Shown one piece after another: positions 1 through 10,469 of a DNA stretch of 64,000 nt (position 1 is its first letter; each line of letters starts with the position of its first letter). The notes below the pieces were generated by a model. That model had not been told where the DNA came from and did not search any database. It saw only the letters and a list, made by a program, of their open reading frames with translations. This DNA is from Coccinella septempunctata (Eukaryota; Arthropoda; Insecta; Coleoptera; Coccinellidae), in the NCBI RefSeq assembly GCF_907165205.1, contig NC_058193.1, forward strand, positions 32,067,521-32,131,520. Reading direction: 5' to 3'. The position numbers were made by a program, and so were the translations under genes.

Positions 1-127
1 AAAATGGGAAAGGGAATGCACAACCCAAACTTCCAAAGATAATTCCATTAAAGGATATAGAGGTATTTCAGAATCCATGACAGGAGGTTGAGTATATTAT
101 GTTATCATGTGCCTTAGGGTGTGTTTT

Positions 128-268
128 GGTGAGTTTATGCAGAATTATTGAGAACTAATACCTAGGGACCAAACGCATAGGCAAATGGCAAACACATACA
201 CAACGTCCATCAATTAGATTGGTCCCTTTCTTGGGTATTAGTTCTCAGTAACTCTGCATAAACTCACC
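128..268. repeat. Short palindromic (hairpin) repeat, MITE-like
   Basis: The left arm at 128-170 starts GGTGAGTTTATGCAG and reads to GGGACC. Its imperfect reverse complement ends at 268 (CTGCATAAACTCACC). The arms are about 43-48 nt with a few mismatches, around a loop of about 50 nt. No ORF is present. It may be a miniature inverted-repeat element; I cannot see a certain target duplication. Confidence 0.65.
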
Positions 269-522
269 ATGTTCATAGAGAAGAACTAAGACCTAGTAAC
301 GTACCAATTCATTCGGCAGACGTCGATCACGTGAACGCCATGTTGATAAAGTCGAAATGAAGTAGTTTTCAGTTCTTATTCCCAAACATCTTATCAATAC
401 AAAACGTTGCACTATCTTCGTATTTGTTGACATAAAAACAACGTTCCCCTCAGTATGACTCTTCCTATTCTATTATAATAGTGGATATTTGAGAGTTTTC
501 AACTCGCATGAAATATAGTTGA

Positions 523-1552
523 GAAATCTGATTCTCTTAACTTTAGAAAAAAGAGTTTCAAATAAATCTTTCTTCTTTTTAAGTAGAGCATCTCCTAAAA
601 TTATTCAGAACTACACAAAGTGTTTGGTTTCTTCTGCACAGCTATCAACTTCGTTATTTCAATTGGAACATATATATTTTTACATTTTTAATTCCTTGTT
701 AAATTTGAATATAAGTTTGATAACACAACTATGTCTGAATTCCTAACGGTTTTCGAGAAATTTGACTTTTTATTAATATTTTGACAGTTCGAGGGACTCT
801 AGCTCCGTCCCTATTCTATGCAATTGATTCAGATTTGGACTATGTCTAGTCAATAAATGATACACTGAAAATTTTCTTTGTGAATAACCATATTATATAC
901 AGGATCCACGAAAACGTAGATCCATTATCAAAAAAGAAATTCATCAAAATCTTAATTTTTTTAAATGGCAACCCATAATTTTTTCTGTTCATTATTTAAA
1001 CATTTTTGGCTCGCTTTTAGTTGTTTTAAATGATGAACAGAAATAAAAATGGGTTGCCATTTAAAAAAATGAAGATTCTGATGAATTACTGTTTTGATAA
1101 TGGATCTACGTTTTCGTGGAGCCAGTATATAATATGGTTATTAACAAAGAAAATTTTTGGTGTTTCATTTATAGACTACACACAGTCCAAATTTGAATCA
1201 ATTACAAAGAATAGGGAAGGAGCTATAGTCCTTTATGTAAGTACCTCAAACTGTCAAAATATCAATAAAAAGTCAAATTTCTCGAAAACCGTTGAGAATT
1301 CAGACATAGTTGTGTCATCAAACTGATACTGAAATTCAACAGGAAATTCAAAAATGTTAAAATACATAGGGTGTTCCATTTGAAATTACGAAGTTGATAG
1401 CTGTGTAGAAGAAACGAAACACTTTGTATAGTTCTGAATAATTTTAGGAGATGCTCTACTCAAAAACAGTAAAGTTTTATTTGAAACTCTGTTTTGTAAA
1501 GTTAATAGAATTAGATTAATCGACCACTGCCTCTTGGCACAGACACCCTGTA
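523..1552. mobile_element. Fold-back element, copy 1 (about 0.5-kb arms, left end lost)
   Basis: Two arms of nearly 0.5 kb (about 523-985 and 1025-1520) are imperfect reverse complements around a short AT-rich centre near 1000. Paired landmarks include the AACGTAGATCCATTATC block and the TCAAATTTCTCGAAAACC block. The right end continues to CAGACACCCTGTA at 1552. The matching left terminus is missing, so this copy is truncated. The element at 20149-21223 is a complete relative. The 98-aa ORF at 1030-1326 lies inside one arm and is not a gene. No transposase is encoded, so any mobility would be in trans. Confidence 0.8.
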
Positions 1553-2751
1553 CATGGGGACAAAATTTTCACTGTTTCTGGATATGTAGATATGTTGGAG
1601 GCCAAAATCAAAACATGACACTGGATATCGATTTTTCTCTCCATTTTACTAAGATGTGCCCAGTCCGAATGAACTCTAATTTCAACAGCGTGGCCCAAAC
1701 TGGTTTTGACCTGATCCGACCTTGGTCTGTATGTACATTATTGCCCTTTTCTAAACCCATAATTAAAACGTTATCATCATTCCGTGTTTATGCGATGAAA
1801 TCCAGGGGTTTCGAAAAACTGGCCAGGTATACACTAATATCTTCAGTACTCAAAAAAAATTTGTTTTCTTCTTATTATATTAATACCTACTGCGACAAAT
1901 ATCAATTATTATTGAGAAAATATGTCTAATGACCAATTTGGTCAGGCTATCTTAGAAATTTTATGTTTTTGAATCGAAATTATTTATAATTGAAATAAGG
2001 TGAAGTAACTTGTAGAAAAATTCAAGTGAAGCGATATCGTGTTCTAAATAATTATTATCATATACAGGATATGACACATATCTATTCGCACCTATAGTTT
2101 CGCAATTAATATGTATCTCCAAATTGATAAGGATTACGATGGATTCATGGGTTTCCCTCGATTTTAATATACCTATACCACACCCCCTTTTTATTTATTT
2201 TCATGAATATCTAGAAGCTAATGTTTGTTAATGGAGTATATTTATGAAGATAAACTGGTAATAATTGTACCAGTTGATAAATTTAATTTTTCCCATAAAG
2301 ATAATAACAAAATGAAGAACGTAAAACCTATTCGCTATCGAAGAATCCACTCACTCGCTAAAAATAACATATTAGGTACTAGGTACTAATTTTAATTTAT
2401 GAGTTCCAAAGCATTTCGAATCAGCACATCAAAGATAGATACCTAACTTTTTTTCAGAAATCAATCTCCTCCATGTTATTTCAACTAGGGGTAAAACTGA
2501 ATTGAAAGAATAATGTTGGGATAATAAGGAAAGGATCTCCCTCCTCTGATCTTTCTAAGAATCATTCAAGCATGCCAAGATATTACACCTACGCTCATGA
2601 GAGTCCAGTCGTCTCTTCCTTGTATATTGCTATGGAAAGATCTATTTTTGTTTTCCTCCAGTGGACTAGACGGAATATATTTAGAATTTTAGATGTCACC
2701 GCAAACTCTAAGTTCAAAAGGACCTACCACTAACGTTCCTTTCTTTTACAG

Positions 2752-5700
2752 CCTCTTCGAGCAGGAGATCATGTCTTATGTGCCAGTAGTAGACAGCAGA
2801 CAGACGACCAACGCAAGAAGTCCTAGAAGCTCGCCTCAGCCCTCTCCTATAGCGTCCCCTGGACTCGGTAGACACAGGGTACCAGCTCCTTATAAGAGAG
2901 ATTTCGAAGCGAAATTGAGAAATTTCTACAGAAAATTGGAGAGTAAAGGGTATGGACAAGGACCTGGGAAATTCAAGTGAGTTCAAGATACCTCCTACGA
3001 TTTCTGACCATTCTCAGAAAACTTCCATATGATGAGAGATGAGATGACCATCGAATTTTTCTTCTTTTGCAGACTCAACATCAGGAGAGACCATCTGCTC
3101 GAAGACGCCTTCAGAAGAATCATGTCCGCCAATAAGAAAGAGCTGCAGAAGGGGAAGCTGTGTGTTGTGTGGGATAACGAGGAGGGTTTGGACTACGGAG
3201 GACCATCTAGGGAGTTTTTCTTTCTGCTTTCTAGAGAGCTATTCAACCCCTACTACGGACTTTTCGAATATTCAGCGAATGATACTTATACTGTTCAAAT
3301 TTCACCGATGTCAGCCTTCGTTGATAATTACCACGACTGGTGAGCACCCCTTCTTACATCCAAAACATGTGTACATGCCTTTGCATTCCACAAGCTGAAG
3401 GCTTATCAGTTATTCTGATTATGAAGCTTTTCCAGATCTTCCAAATTACTCAGTCGATCTCATAGTTCACCACGTTCATCAGTAGGTTTATTTTTTCTTT
3501 CCCCTGTTTCAGGTTCAGATTCAGCGGTAGATTGATCGGTTTAGCATTAGTCCATCAGTACCTTCTAGACGCCTTCTTCACGAGGCCCTTCTACAAAGCC
3601 CTGCTTCGGCTGCCGGTCGCCTTGTCAGATCTAGAAAGCCTAGATTTCGAATTTCACCAGTCCCTGCAGTGGATCAAAGAACACGACGTTTCCCTACAGG
3701 GAGAGCTGGAACTGACGTTTGCCGTTACAGAAGAGGTCTTCGGGCAGGTTTTAGAGAGGGAACTCAAACCTGGTGGACGCAACGTTCCAGTCACCGAAAA
3801 GAACAAGAAGGTAAAGCGAAAGAAGAAAAAAATCGAGAACGATTTTTATTTTTGATTTCTTTTTCTCAGGAATACTTAGAGAGGATAGTGAGATGGAGAC
3901 TTGAACGTGGAGTGTCAGAGCAGACTGAATCTCTTGTTAAAGGTTTTTATGAAGTGGTCGACCCTAGGTTAGTTAGCGTTTTCGATGCTAGAGAGTTGGA
4001 GTTGGTGATAGCTGGTACGGCTGAAATCGACATTGCAGATTGGAGGCATAATACGGAATATAGAGGTGGCTACCACGATCAGCATCCGGTTGTGGTGTGG
4101 TTTTGGCAAGCCATAGAGAGGTAAGCACAGTTTGAGTAGAATGGCCACGTTTCTAGGCAGTTAGTCCTCTGTTGTTAAGAGATTTAGATGAGCCTTATGC
4201 CAAACACGAGTGAATTTTTTGTCTAACAAGAGCAGCTGAACTATGTTAAACATTATACAACTAACCAAATTTGGAACAGATATGGGGGGGCTTGCTGATT
4301 TTAATCATTATATGTACCAGACACTTCATTATCAGCTCACATTCGCACAAAAAAGGTGGTTGCTCTTATATGAGGATGTATTGATATCTAGTTAGCCTAG
4401 ACCAGTTCCATGCATACAAAAAATATTGCATTACCATAGCAACGAACAATAATTCATTAAAAGTTTGAGGTCATAAAAGTAAACCAGAGTCCACCGAAAT
4501 TAAGAAAATCGAAAAATTGGAGTATCGAGCCATCATCAAGTGCTTACCTGTATTTAAAAGGGTTAAGAGGTAAGCAAATTTACGAAGATATGCTTAATAC
4601 CCTTGGTGATCAATTTCCTTCGTATGCGACCGTGAAAAATTGGACTGCAAGCTTCAAAAGAGGTAAATTTTTTATTAAAGATGATGACCAATCGGGAAGG
4701 CCAGTTTCTGTGTCAGTCCCCGAAAATATCGATGCAGTTCATGACATGATTTCATCAGACCGTCGAATTGGGCTAAAACGGATATCTGAAGCACTGAATA
4801 TTTCATACGAACGCGTTCATCATATAGTTCACGTCAATTTGGACATGAGAAAAATTGCTGCAAAATAGTTCCCCAAATGTTTGAATGTTGACCAAAAGCG
4901 TGCAAGGGTAGAAGCATCGCGTTAGATCTGTGCTCGATTTTAAAGCGATGTAGACTTCTTAAACGGAATTATTACTATGGATGAGACTTGGGGACATTTC
5001 TACGATCCAGAAACAAAGCAACAATCGATGGAACGGCGACATTCTGGTTCTCCAAGACCTAAGAAGTTTCTTGTATAAAAATCTGCTGGAAAAGTTCTTG
5101 CTTCAGTTTTTTGGGATTGCCATGGAGTCATCATGATTGATTTCTTGGATAAGGTTAGAACAATAACCGGAGATTACTATTCGACATTACTGACTACTCT
5201 ACTGGAAAAAATTTAAGAGAAAAGACGCGGAAAGCTATCCAAAGGTGATTCGTTTTGGCAGGACAACGCCTCTGCACACAAATCTAAAGTTGCCATGCAA
5301 AAAATTCGTGATTTAGGGTTTGAATTACTAGAATACTCCCCTTATTCACCAGATTTGGCTCCATCCGACTGTCATCTCTTTCCTCAACTGAAAAAAAGTT
5401 TAAAAGGTCGTAAATTTTCTTCTAACGAGGAGGTAATGAAAGCTGTGGAGGTCTGGTTTGCAGAGCAAGAAGAAACATTTTTTTTGAAAGGTCTAGAGGC
5501 GTTGCAGGTTCGCTGTAATAAATGTATCCAATTAAGAGGAGAATTTGTTGAGTAATAAAATATTTTAACATTGAAATTCTGTTTGGTTCTAGAGTAGGCT
5601 AAGAATTTTTTAATATATCCTCGTATTTCGATTCAATATCAAACGAGTATATTTTCCTTGCAGATTCACCAATGAACAGAGATTAAGACTCCTCCAGTTC

Positions 5701-5922
5701 GTCACTGGAACCTCAAGTATACCCTTCGAGGGCTTCTCCGCTTTGAGAGGCTCAATAGGCCACAGAAAGTTCTGCATTGAGAAATGGGGAAAACCGAACA
5801 GTCTTCCAAGAGCGCACACATGCTTCAACAGGCTAGATTTGCCAGCCTATCCGACTTCCGAAATACTATACGAGAAGTTGCTGCTGGCGGTCGAAGAAAC
5901 AAACACCTTCGGCATCGAGTAG
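2752..5922 (+). CDS. Hecw: HECW-type HECT E3 ubiquitin-protein ligase, C-terminal five exons
   Basis: This is the C-terminal part of a NEDD4-superfamily ubiquitin ligase of the HECW (NEDL) type, which transfers ubiquitin from an E2 through a catalytic cysteine to substrates. Exons are 2752-2976, 3073-3339, 3513-3810, 3870-4120 and 5664-5922 (stop TAG 5920-5922), all with GT-AG borders and continuous frame, giving about 432 residues. Key stretches are EEGLDYGGPSREFFFLLS and FEYSANDTYTVQISPMSAFV in the N-lobe, FDARELELVIAGTAEID, and FVTGTSSIPFEGFSALRG. The catalytic region PRAHTCFNRLDLP has its Cys codon at 5821-5823. The C-terminus ETNTFGIE ends as HECW proteins do. The linker after EQEIMSYVP and before RDFEAKLRNFYRKL is also HECW-like. 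C2 and WW domains should lie left of the window. Intron 4 carries a mariner. The neighbouring Kelch gene is convergent. Confidence 0.93.
4371..5623 (+). mobile_element. Mariner element, copy 1 (full-length, inactive)
   Basis: The element is about 1253 bp and inserted in HECW intron 4 in gene orientation. The left end TGAGGATGTATTGATATC and the inverted right end (CGAGGATATATT read inwards) form imperfect terminal inverted repeats, flanked by TA dinucleotides at 4369-4370 and 5624-5625, as expected for a Tc1/mariner insertion. The interior holds a broken transposase. Size and structure fit the family norm of about 1.25-1.3 kb. Its end lies only about 40 bp before the next exon's acceptor at 5662-5663, yet the acceptor itself is undisturbed. 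Confidence 0.92.
4490..5555 (+). pseudogene. Degenerate mariner transposase (DD34D), copy 1
   Basis: The N-terminal paired-type helix-turn-helix region is readable at 4590-4868 (PSYATVKNWTASFKRGK, SGRPVSVSVPENIDAVHDMI). It ends at a TAG that replaces a Trp codon found intact in the copy at 57.3 kb. Further stops and a frameshift follow (4923-5220). The C-terminal part, 5295-5555, contains YSPDLAPSDCHLFPQL with the last catalytic Asp. The first catalytic region reads MDETWGHFYDPE. Compared with the copy at 59.6 kb the start codon has been lost by a small deletion. It cannot encode a working enzyme. Confidence 0.9.
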
Positions 5923-6960
5923 TTGAGCGCTGCATACAGGGTGAAGGACTTATTTTGTACGTTTTTCAAAAAGTTATTAGTGGAAATTCACACTTCGTAA
6001 TGCATTTTGTGTTGTTGTGAGTGCTGCCTAATGCATTCGATCCATTAATGGATCGGGTTGTTATTTGAGTTTCAAACAGAAAAATAATGTTGAACATTAC
6101 GTGGGTTTAGCTTGAGTAGAGTGGCCGGGAATGGATCCGTAATGGGAGGAAATCCATTTTTTACAGACTTCAGATTTCGAAATTGAAGAAAGGGGTGAGA
6201 AATTGCCTGGCAGAATCGTTTAACTGACAGTACGAAATTTTTTATATCCCAATTGATAAAACTGCCTGGTTAATATTTTTTGTGTTGCCCTCCTCGTGAA
6301 ATAGGTGGGTTTTGCTAGATTTCTTATAGAAATTTTAACGAATAGAAGGGGAGTTTGATATACTGGTTCTATGTTTAACAGTATTTCATTTTATTTTCTT
6401 TGTGTCTTATTTACGCAACTACAACCAAATATTGTACATTGAATATTCGTAAGCTTTTGTATATAATAATTTATTTTTCTTAGAATTTTATAATTCTCCA
6501 GTCATATTTATAATTATGTAATGTTTCTTGAGTATTCTGATCTTTATTAGTTGAAGAACTTGATGGATATCGTGAATGTGGTCAACTTAGGGAAAAAATC
6601 GAAATATTGGACTATAGGACGTTCTGAATTTAGTGTCGCCTACAACCGTTTCTCTGGAGCGACTGAGAGATACCTCAGGAGTTATCACATTCATGGTTTC
6701 CTTCATTTCTCCCGAAACATCGATGATTTTCAAACTTTAGGTAGTTATTCTTGTTACCAATTATGAAGTTTGTCTCTATGTGTTGTATTCAGATTGAATA
6801 TTTGTGATTCATATAATTCTAGTCAATGAAATTATTTAACCATGCACAAATACAGGAAAGAATGCATGTTGAATCATAAAAAAGGACAAGTGGTTTTGCA
6901 TATTGTTTCATAAAGTTGTAACATTCCAAAATAAATCCTTGTTAATTCGTACACAGATTT
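5923..6960 (+). terminator. Hecw: HECW 3' UTR with polyadenylation signal
   Basis: This is AT-rich non-coding sequence after the HECW stop. An AATAAA hexamer at 6930-6935, followed by T-rich sequence, is the best polyadenylation signal; none as good is seen closer to the stop. I see no ORF with family features (a 71-aa ORF at 6551-6766 looks random). The exact cleavage site is inferred. Confidence 0.45.
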
Positions 6961-8175
6961 TTTTATTCTTTCCCTGCACTTACATGAATGTCGTAGAATC
7001 ATCAGCTATCATTCAATAACACTACTGAGTATTCAATTATAAACCCTCCAATATTATTTGTCAGGGCAAAATCTGAACAAAAAATTCAAATTTATTTCTG
7101 AATAAAAAAGGTGATGAATAGAGAGTTTATTTCTATATTTCAACCAGTGGACGTGATGAATTAATCATTGATTCGGCAGACGCATTGTTTTGTAGGTGAC
7201 TGTTTTCACCAATAGCACCTAAACAAGGTATACAACCTCACAGTCTAAGAAACGCTCAGACTGTGATCCTTTTGCTACCTCACAGTGTAAGAATTGCTTT
7301 AGGTTGTGAGTTTGCTATAGCATCACAGTCCTGACGGTTCTTAGACTGTGAAATTATTGCAGCATTTCAGAAGAAGTAAAACAAACAATAAAATTATCCA
7401 GGTGAGTTTTCAGATATCCACCAAAATCAATAGACTTATCCTTAACACCGTCCATATGGAGTAATCCTGTCGAAATTGAGGTCGATGCTAGAGTTCTCCA
7501 AAATTTTGACGTTAGCAGAAAATTTGAGTGTTTTGGTTAAAAACCATGCACTAACCTTTCTTTTTCTTTTAACTGCCTAAAGAAACATTTTTATTGCCAA
7601 AAGGCTTCATTTCCTACGTTTGGTTGAAATTGAATTTAATAGTTGGGTGCTTATGGTGGCATATGACCAAGCAAGCCTACATGAAGAAGAATCTCAGTTC
7701 TCCAGCCCTAGCTAAGGACTAGAAAAAAGGAACCACCTTGATACCTACGAGACCCAGGATAAAAAAAAATAACTAGTCATAAAAAAATTGCTTTGTTTGA
7801 GATTGTATAAAAAGTTCATTTATTGGCAAATGTTATTTTACATAATGCAAACTATTGCAGTTTCCACATTTTATTTCACACAACCAATCTGATTTCTTAT
7901 CAGAAAAACTCCTCATCATTTACATATAATATCCAAAAAACTTGAAAACTTTTGCATTCCTGCAGAAATTAAAAATACGAAACAGAATTCAAAATCTCTT
8001 CATCCACACTTCTGCTCAAGAGCACTTTTTGGGAAGTTCGACAGGTAAATGTGTCATTGCTAAAACTTAAAATAAATCTAAAACAATCACAGCTGCCATT
8101 ATATATTATAATTTCGAATTGTCCCTTTGTTTCCAAAGTATTTATCATTTGTTGTCCAACTGGCGATCCTCCATG
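6961..8175. other. Convergent intergenic region and 3' UTR of the Kelch gene
   Basis: This region lies between the convergent HECW and Kelch genes. It contains the three-hairpin array at 7238-7352. Reverse-strand polyadenylation hexamers (TTTATT on the plus strand) occur at 7819-7824 and 7870-7875 and would serve the Kelch gene. Nothing else is recognisable. Confidence 0.5.
7238..7352. repeat. Array of three small hairpins built on TCACAGTCTAAG
   Basis: Three consecutive palindromic units of about 30 bp, spaced about 42 bp, each begin TCACAGT and end ACTGTGA or a variant: 7238-7267, 7279-7310 and 7322-7352. Within a unit the arms pair CACAGTC with GACTGTG around a loop of about 12-16 nt. The second unit is the most diverged. 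The function is unknown. It could be a small palindromic satellite or RNA hairpins in the overlapping 3' flanks of two convergent genes. Confidence 0.6.
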
Positions 8176-10445
8176 TCATGAAATATCCGTCGATTGAGAA
8201 ATAACATCCATCCCATTCCTACATTTGGGAATATACAACAGAGCACAAGTATGTTCCCAGATGTCCTCAGGATACTTGTTCTCAGTCGACCAAAAGTCAT
8301 TTTCAATATCGTAACACTCTATGGCAGCAGTATTTTTATCGAACATGGCGTCACAGTGAAACCCCCCAATGAAATAAATTTTCCTGAAGATGCTCACTAT
8401 TCCAGCATGAAACCTAGGCGTAGGCACCCTCGTTTTCACCGACCAACAGTCTTTTTCAACATCGTATACATCGATTGTATCCACCAGAGTACGAGCCCCT
8501 GTTTCTATATCTTCTTGCCAACCGCCACAAACGTATAAAAAATTGTCGATGGACAGAACAACATGATCGGCCCGAGGTGTTAACATTGGTGCACAGGGTG
8601 TCCACTTGTCTGCTTGGAGGTCGTAACAATACATAGAGTTTTGGCAGTGGGTAGAATCTCTTTCAATGCCACCGCAAATGAACAGTTTTGAGGTTGTGGT
8701 TTGTTCATAGGTAGCACCACCGTGTTGTGTGAGGTAGATGGGAAGAGGTTCGATCATTGTCCATTCGTCAGATGCTGTAAATAAAGGGTCTTCAGAATCC
8801 ACAATCCGCATATTCTTAAGCTCAAAGATGGGTGTTTTAAGATCATATAGGTACATTATGAAATACAGTTGGATACAAGTTGACTTCTTCATTGTAATTC
8901 CTTCCCCTAACTGAACATCAAGAGACAAGAGCTTAGCAGAGATCTCAACAATAACCGAATGAGATTTGAGAGGTTGTCAAATGGTATATCTGATATCTTA
9001 CCTGGATCATAGCACTCACAGGTACAAGTAACGTTGCTGCCAAATTCCTCCACTTCTGTAACACCACCAACAGCATACATCTTACCCTCCACGACATTCA
9101 AGGAAAACCTGCATCTCTCCACCTTCATGGGGCTCAAGGTAGTCCACTTGTTATGCAAAGTGTTGTACTTGAACCCAAACGGATGAACGTTTTCCTGCAT
9201 GAACTGATTGAAACATCCACCAATGACGAACAAGTCGTTGTTCAACACCGCAGTTCCAAAATTACACTGCTCCACGTGGGGTATCTTGGTGAGGTGTTTC
9301 CATTTGGACCTGGAGGAAAACTTGTAGGTTATTTCGTTGGTTATTCCTCCTACTCCAAAGCCGCCTATTTTCACCACAGCCAGTTCCAGGCCTCGAGGAT
9401 TCAGGAGGTTTGTGAGGATCTTGCTGTCCTTGGTGCTCAACTGGTTGTATATTTCCGAAACTACTATCCTGTACAGTTCCCAGACGCAGTTGTTATTCTC
9501 GTTGATTTCTTGTAGGATTGTGTGTAACCTCTTGCGTGGTATGTCGCTGAAGTGCACATGGCGGAAAATCTGGGCTGCCTGAGATATGTCAAGTTTTGAC
9601 CTGGAAAATATTTGGATAATGCATTAGATCTACAGTGGTTAGCCCATAGCTCTACCTTTTTGGCAGATTTAACTTTTGGGTAGCTGGGGCTGATTCACCT
9701 TGGGCTTGGTGGTTTCAAGATAACCTTGTATTTATTGAAGTACAAATTGTTGAAGTTGAATAGATCAAAAACCCTCACTGAACATCAAAACAACCTACCT
9801 GGTATTTGTGTTGTAGAAGAACCAATTGACCACAACCTTCAGTACTTCGTATTCCGAACAGTCCACAGGTAAATCATAGGCGAGCAGCGTTTCCAACTGA
9901 CACGAGCTCAATCTGTAAAACTCCCCCGTTTTCGAAAAACTCGACAGGTTCTCGTTCATGAACCTGTAGACCTCCATCTTCAGCGCAGTCAGCGAATAAG
10001 TTTCTGATATCGTTGCAATATCCACGCAGTTGTCGATGTCGATTTCGGCTTCCAAATAGTTGGAACAGGTTTGGATCAAGGCCAGCATCTGGACGTGCGA
10101 AGCAGCCTCCAGAACGTCCTGTACATTGGACAAGTTGAGAGTGATTCTGCAGGTGTAGGCGTATTCGAGTACCAGCAGGAACCCTTTGGCGTTCATGCCG
10201 TTCAAACGGATCTCTTTCCTGTGTGCTTCTATCATGTTGTCCGTGAACATTGCTCGGAAGTAATCGCTGCATGCTGACAGGACCACCTTGTGGGCCTTGA
10301 AGGCTTGTCCTTGGACGATCAACGTGACGTCTATCAGTTCTTCCCGTTTTCTTAGGGTGTTTAGGCCGTCTAGTACTATTCCTTGGTGAGATGGGTAGTC
10401 GTAGATGACTGAGAAGAGAGGGTTGTCATAAAGGCTCTGCCTCAT
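8176..10445 (-). CDS. Kelch-like BTB-BACK-Kelch protein (CUL3 adaptor family)
   Basis: This is a predicted substrate adaptor of CUL3-RING ubiquitin ligases. Coding exons on the minus strand are 10445-9799, 9600-9002 and 8774-8176, totalling 1845 nt and 614 residues, the usual size for KLHL proteins. The BTB domain covers about residues 25-130 (ELIDVTLIVQGQAFKAHKVV, CSDYFRAMFTDNMIEA). BACK follows (DNCVDIATISETYSL, CQLETLLAYDLP). Six Kelch blades are recognised by GG doublets: KIGGFGVGG, FVIGGCF, MYAVGGV, FICGGIE, YVCGGW, YFIGGF. The last junction rebuilds a blade as CYDP-ASDEWTM, which supports the acceptor at 8775-8776. The Met at 10445 is preferred over one at 10568 because a good acceptor (TTCATTCAG, exon from 10469) lies between them, implying an upstream non-coding exon. 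It resembles the KLHL9/13/26 group; the exact orthologue is not settled. Confidence 0.9.
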
Positions 10446-10469
10446 CGTTGTTTTGAAGGAAAGGCGAAT

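Larger units (their letters stand above)
1..2751 (+). other. Intronic DNA upstream of the first visible HECW exon
   Basis: No coding exon of the HECW gene is recognisable before 2752, and the first visible exon opens mid-codon after a good acceptor (pyrimidine tract, AG at 2750-2751). The stretch is therefore most simply an intron of that gene running off the left edge. It contains a small palindrome (128-268) and a long fold-back element (523-1552), described separately. I see nothing interpretable in 1553-2690 beyond AT-rich sequence; the overlapping ORFs at 1516-1929 on both strands show no family features. Confidence 0.6.

Noticed and set aside
1516..1929. ORFs of 60 and 131 codons next to fold-back copy 1
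   Set aside because: They overlap on opposite strands, start in transposon end sequence and have no family features.
8194..9582. Plus-strand ORFs of 81-120 codons opposite the Kelch gene
   Set aside because: They are antisense shadows of the Kelch exons, which have strong domain support on the minus strand.
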